From NCBI RefSeq assembly GCF_003573695.1, contig NC_039358.1, forward strand, positions 9,218,326 through 9,282,325: 64,000 bases of DNA, in the 5' to 3' direction. The notes under the pieces were generated by a model. It made no database searches. It was not told where the DNA came from and worked only from the letters and a program-made list of their open reading frames with translations. The translations under genes were made by a program, and so were the position numbers. The DNA comes from Papaver somniferum. Its lineage: Eukaryota; Streptophyta; Magnoliopsida; Ranunculales; Papaveraceae. Positions 59,165 through 64,000 of the stretch are shown piece by piece; positions within the stretch are counted from its first letter, which is position 1; every line of letters begins with the position of its first letter.

Positions 59165-59541
59165 TGAGTGTATAACTGCTGGTTGTTTTACCGTGACTGA
59201 AAGTACAATATATACGAATGATAATATGGATTAATTATTAAGCAAAAAGAATGAAGATTAACAGCGTCACAGAAAGTTCTGAAATTTCTATATATATACC
59301 ATGACTGGAGGGGATTCAGTATGCATTGACGAGTAATCACCAGAGAGCAAACAGAGTGACATCGTCAATCCGGTAGGCCAATTTAACGTACCCTATGTAA
59401 AGCAAACTATTATGCATCTTCCGACGTCACAAATAGTATATGTTCATATCTCACAGAAAACATGCTGCATGTAATTCACAAATCATCTATAAGATCTAAA
59501 GTTACCAATATCTCTAATCTAAATCATCAATAAGATCTTAA
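59165..59541. other. Intergenic, no gene recognised
   Basis: No coding capacity or known repeat beyond the adjoining elements. Confidence 0.3.
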
Positions 59542-60124
59542 GAGCGTCCACAGTGGGAGAGTAAACCCAAATATTTGGTCTTTTGAACAGACGTAGTGGA
59601 ACGTACTATCGATCAAATTTTGATCAACGACTAAAACCCAGAGTATATTTGGTCTGGGACCAAGACTAAACCCAGATATAGTCGAGCGTTGATATACTTC
59701 ACGCCCCACCACCAGGCGGACATATAGTGCACGTCCCACATCAGGCGTTGGTATAGTCTACGCCCCACACCAGGCGTTGGTATAGTTTACGCTCCACATG
59801 GGGCGTACGTAAAGTCTACGCCCCATTTTTTTTTTTAATTATTTTGTATGGGGCGGGCATTATACCCCCGCCCCATTCTTTGTTTTGAAAATCAATTTAG
59901 TGGGGCGGGCTTTATACCTCCGCCCCACTTCTTTCATTTTTTTTTTTTAGTGCACGTCCCAATCAGGCGTTGGTATAGTCTACGCCCACACCAGGCGAAT
60001 GTATAATGTACGTCTGACCAAATTTAGTCTTTCCACCGTAGCGTCACACACCATACTAAACCCAAAATTTGATCTTTTTTTCCCTCTTTGGTCTTTGGTT
60101 ATACTCGCACCACTGCAGTTGCTC
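59542..60124 (+). mobile_element. Harbinger-type MITE, same family as 46285-46952
   Basis: Ends GAGCGTCCACAGTGGG and, reversed, GAGCAACTGCAGTGG; flanked by TAA (59539-59541, 60125-60127). The centre has units like CAGGCGTTGGTATAGTCTAC followed by GCCCCAC, in the opposite phase to the other copy. 583 bp, non-coding. Confidence 0.88.
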
Positions 60125-60314
60125 TAAGGCATCTTCCACTGTCACTATATTATAATCACATATATTGAATTACCAAGTTGACTATTCCCCATCTCCTTTT
60201 TCTCCCGTGTTGGAATCACCCATTTAGGCCTATTCCTATGCACATGCCAAAAAAATGGTGTTTGACATACCAGGTGGCATGGCAAACCATCTGCGCCACT
60301 ATGGGAAAACCAAT

Positions 60315-61544
60315 AAGCGACTGACTTTCTAGTTCAAGTTATATTAGAACGATGGTGGAAGACTAAAAACACGTTCTTTTTCAAGGACTTTGAATGCGGT
60401 AAGTCAGTCTTTTCTACTAATTTAATTTTTAGATTATGTGTTTTGTTTCATAAAAATCAACAAATTCTAATTATGAATAATTATTGTTAATAGGAGTTAC
60501 ACCGATAAATTTATACATGTTAACGAGAATTCCATTCCAAGGAAACTTACTTCCATTTAACAGACTAAATTGGTTATCAGACGGTAGATGGAAACAAAGA
60601 CTTTCTTTATATTCAAATGGATTAGAAGGAAATAATTCACATAGACAAATAAAAGCTCATGGGTTAAAGGTGGTTGGATTGAAAAGTTTTTTCCAGCGTT
60701 ATGCTAGGAAAATGATTGAAAACAGGGAAGCTGGTAATGAATATTTGATCCCCGACCATTGTGAAGAGTTAGAACGTCTGTTTGTATTATGGACACTAGG
60801 CCAATGTGTGTTTCCAAATGCTAGCTCAGTAGTGTTAATTGGGTTTCTCGAAATATTAGAAGATTTAGAGCAAGCACCAACATATGATTGGGGGTATGCG
60901 ATTTTATCAGATATTTACATGGCCCTCGGTGATAACTCGACGTGTGGTAAAGATAGTTTTAATGCTTTTTGGGGAATTCTGTAGGTAAGAACCAATATTT
61001 TTCACATTATGTATTTATTTGTCATTTTCATATGGAAAATTTATTAACCTGCTGAATGTTATTATTTTCTGTATTGGTGGTATACATATTTTCGTGTTTC
61101 GGAACCTTATCTTAAGAATCATTCCAATGTATTTCCGATCATAGGAAAGTATGATTCCGAGAATTGGGACGCTGCACAGATTCCGAGAATTGGGAATCCT
61201 ACACGTATGTTTAGTCATTTGCAAACTGACATAATGACTCCAGGTGGTGGTGTGAACAAGGAAGTAGTTAGGAAAACGAATCTGTATACCCAATTGCCTC
61301 AACTTCATCAGCATTTCAACCATTCCAGCAACAATATCAACAACACGTATTTCAAGATTTGTATCGTGTTCCCATACCCCCTCAACCCATTGCTTATCAA
61401 GGTTATGGTGATTCTGATGAGACTCAAGCACCAAGTGAGTCTCAAACCGGCACCATAACTGATTTGTTGAACAACTCTATGGATCCAGAAAATGCAGGCA
61501 ATTGGATCTTTGGTCAGGGAGGAAATGGACAAGGAAATGAGTAG
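60315..61544 (+). pseudogene. Plant mobile domain gene, three exon blocks, degraded
   Basis: Block 1 ends at 60398 (VILERWWKTKNTFFFKDFEC) with donor GTAAGT; block 2 starts at 60494 after TTAATAG, in frame, and reads TPINLYMLTRIPF, GLKSFFQRYARKMI, RLFVLWTLGQCVFPNASSV and AFWGIL. It meets TAG at 60982 exactly at a strong donor (TAG/GTAAGA), possibly a former CAG. Block 3 from 61072 reads YWWYTYFRVSEPYLKNHSNV and NWDAAQIPRIGNPTRMF, then shifts frame near 61310 to a Gln/Pro-rich tail ending GGNGQGNE (61544). Its acceptor AG is missing. The same block order occurs in the PMD gene at 36773-37896. PMD is also found in MAIN/MAIL1-type nuclear proteins. Confidence 0.72.
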
Positions 61545-62167
61545 TTTAAACGTAATTAATGAAAAGATAACGATTTTGAAGAACTCATTGTTGAACAACT
61601 CTACCACATAATTTGTTGATACTTCTTAACATTGTCAGTAATGAAAAGATAACGATTTTGAAGACACTCATTTTTTCTTGTTGGATTTACATGACTTAAC
61701 GCCGTAAACCTTTGAAACACGGTGTCTCATAAGTTAAAAGTCTCTAAAGTGAAATCTACATCGCTTGCAACTAAAACCCAAAATCGAATTAGAGAAACAT
61801 CTTCCTCTGGAGTAAAATCTACTTCGGTTATGCGATCACTAGGCATGGTGAAATGAATTTGAAGTTGGGTTGGAATTGGTAGAAATCACGTATTTATAGG
61901 GGGGGGAATGGTAGCCGTAAGATGAAGATCTGATGAACGATTATCATTGTAGCGAGCGACAGCTTGACTATTGCTGTCGATTTAAAGACCATCAAGAGAT
62001 AAATTGACCATCGAGCGACCGAGACTCTATCACTCGATGGAAACTCTGTCGTGTATGCCTATATGTCAGGAAAAACATATTGATATATGAGTTTGGCAGT
62101 TTGGCATACTCATAGTGGATGTATATATGCCAAATATCATGTTTTGGCATGTGCATAGGAATAGGCC
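61545..62167. other. 3' part of the PMD element, non-coding
   Basis: Contains a direct repeat (AATGAAAAGATAACGATTTT at 61558 and about 61640), eight G at about 61899, and the right inverted repeat. Confidence 0.4.
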
Positions 62168-62535
62168 TTAGTATGGCATAACTTTATTTTAGTGATGGTT
62201 TGAGTTAACTTCGATTTTCCAAGTTTCCTACCAGAGATGGTAGCACTGCTACAATTATAGAGTATACACAGTTTAGGAATTACTGGTTTATGAATTACTT
62301 GAGGTTGGGAATCACTTGAGTTTAGGAATCCTCGTTTTTAGGTAAGGCACGATTTTCTTATTTATTTTATTTTCCATAAATTCTTTTAACCAATCGTACG
62401 TTGCCATATGTCCTCATCAAAATTCTCGTTTCACAAAATTCAAAAAATCCTTGTTTCGACCAATAGGAAGTGAGAATTTTCTCACCGTTCAACGTGGAAG
62501 CATTATTTGTCTAGGCCTTTTAGTTTTTAAATAGA

Positions 62536-62562
62536 CTAGTTGGTCACCCGTGCTATGACGGG
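62536..62562 (-). mobile_element. Second Helitron-like 3' terminus (minus strand)
   Basis: On the minus strand: CCCGT-CATAGC-ACGGG, seven bases, CTAG and then T. The design is like that at 53036, with a shorter stem. The 5' end is not identified. Confidence 0.42.
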
Positions 62563-64000
62563 CCAGTGTCTGGCTTATGATGTTTTAAAATTCAATAAGC
62601 TTATGATCCTGAAAATTAATAAAACATCCAATAAACTAATAAAAACGCAATGTAATAAAAGAAAACAAATTAAAAAGTTATGCCTTTCAGAATTTTTCTA
62701 TTTTTGATTTTTTTTTAAATTTCTGGAGTTTATGATTCCTTTTTTTGCTTTTTAATGTATTTTATTTTTGCATTTTCTGGTCCATTCAATCATTATGTGC
62801 ATGTACTTCATCAGCAAAAGCGTCGTAGAGATTGCGATACATGATAATCTGCTCAAAAGATTCTCGTTTGGCCATTTGATTTTTTATAAGCTCCCTAGTT
62901 TCAATGATGTCCTTCGATATTTTTGGTATATCATTGAGGTTAAATAGATGTAGTAATTTTTTCGATAACTTAATAACTTTTCCTGGTTTTCTTTCTTTGC
63001 ATAAAACGAAAAATACTTTAAATGAAAATTAATCACTAAATAAAGAATAATTAGAACTAAAATAACATAGAAAAATCAGAATCAAATACTCTCTCTGTCT
63101 TTTTTAATTTATTTGTCTTCTATTCTGTTTTGGCCTGTCCTTTTTATCTATCTTCTCTTTTTATAGACATATTTTCTCATTAAACTAATCATTTTTAATA
63201 TAAACTTAATCCTAAATTTTAAATTGTATCTCAATATATAAATAAACAAATCTATTTAAGATGTTTCTTATCAACTTTCATTCCTTTTTAAATAAATAAA
63301 AATATTAACTATCAGATTCTTTATAAAGCTTTTTATCTATCTACATTCCCTTTCTAAATAAAAATATTTGCGGCTATATTTTCTAAATAAAAATATTACT
63401 GGCTATAAGACTCTTTTAAACATTCCCCATAATAATAAAATTACCTGATACATTTCTTTTTATCAGTAATAATATAACATTTAATATGATTGGTCACGAG
63501 ATTCTCACTAGTCTCTTTAATAATTTGACTTAGTCAAATAGACAGTTAATAAAAGACATAAGAAATACAATATAGAACTTACAAACATTCAAGGATCCAC
63601 ATAAGTTATTAATTAATTCAGAAAACATACTTACACAATGTTGTAACCCACTTGTATTTTTATGGAGCAAATCATGTTGAACCGGAAACACTTTCATTTG
63701 TTCATGTACTTTGACTTATATAGAAACTATAATTACTTCCCTGGCGCAAGGCCGTCTTACTCGTCTAGGGTCTCCTATGCGAACTTGAAATTTTGGGTTT
63801 TTTATGGGTTACCAAATCATTGTAAGAGTTAAAATTTTAGATTATAGGAAAATAGATTTTGTATGTTTAACACGATAACTTGAATTAGGTTATGGCCGTA
63901 ACAAAAATTTCAGCTCTTTTGGTTAGATTTTGGGTTCTAAGCCGAAATTTTGGCATAAACTACCGCCCAAACTGGTTGCTGTTTTCAAAAGCTAAGATTT
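62563..64000. other. AT-rich non-coding sequence
   Basis: No gene recognised. 63090-63420 resembles 52745-53030 (TTTTTATAGACATA, TTCTCATTAAACT, AATCATTTTTAATATAA), a Stowaway-like repeat. Duplicated phrases such as TTTCTAAATAAAAATATT occur at 63351 and 63381. Confidence 0.35.

Larger units (their letters stand above)
60227..62167 (+). mobile_element. Harbinger-type element carrying a PMD gene
   Basis: Left end GGCCTATTCCTATGCACATG and the reversed right end are the same over at least 22 bases. TTA lies on both sides (60224-60226 and 62168-62170). 1941 bp. The subterminal parts repeat TTGGCATG/CATGCCAAA motifs. It contains the PMD exons on the plus strand and no transposase, so it is non-autonomous. 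Terminal repeat plus TTA duplication points to PIF/Harbinger. Confidence 0.82.

Noticed and set aside
58914..59234. Open frame of 106 codons after the TRIM
   Set aside because: It runs through the perfect inverted repeat and shows no family motif.

Overview
This window is from a plant nuclear genome, most likely a dicot: the one intact host gene has an eight-exon structure with GT-AG introns and encodes a plant AGD12/ZAC-type ARF-GAP, and nearly everything else is plant transposable elements in AT-rich DNA. The species cannot be fixed from the sequence; a basal-eudicot (poppy-like) origin is only a guess.

Layout. Positions 1-11326 hold two Ty1/copia elements in tandem that share a central LTR (partial internal, LTR 2077-4453, internal, LTR 8932-11326); both pol genes are broken and gag is largely missing. 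From 11327 to 13735 lies a minus-strand remnant of a related copia element (gag, PBS, LTR end). From 13768 to about 23130 lies a Ty3/Athila-like non-autonomous retroelement with long diverged LTRs and two gag-like reading frames of unknown family. Its primer-binding site carries a 63-nt copy of most of the primer tRNA-Asp(GTC), which is the most unusual molecular relic here. From 23130 to 26400 is repeat debris.

The host gene lies at 27027-33506 (+). It encodes a 334-aa protein with an ArfGAP zinc finger and a C2 domain; introns carry a hAT MITE, a tandem duplication and a poly-C tract. Its last intron, last exon and 3' flank are duplicated downstream (39409-44340), and a third diverged copy of the 3' flank is recognisable. 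The duplicated intron was hit by a complete 3.7-kb hAT transposon (TIRs, exact 8-bp TSD, two-exon transposase). The duplicated exon has lost its splice acceptor, and its stop codon is now one of the two TAA target duplications of a Harbinger-type MITE.

Between these copies (about 35970-39100) is an odd element carrying a Myb/SANT-like fragment and a plant-mobile-domain (PMD) gene on opposite strands, flanked on both sides by 19-bp palindromes repeated every 38-41 bp. A second PMD gene at 60227-62167 sits between Harbinger-type terminal inverted repeats with TTA target duplications. The two together suggest PMD genes travelling inside TTA/TAA-targeting DNA transposons.

The rest is a LINE relic split by a solo LTR (47745-51810), Tourist/Harbinger MITEs with GC-rich hairpin repeats, a three-LTR TRIM, two Helitron-like 3' ends, a minus-strand LTR fragment and a GAPDH pseudogene fragment. 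Several insertions can be verified internally, because removing them restores a duplicated empty site or a reading frame.
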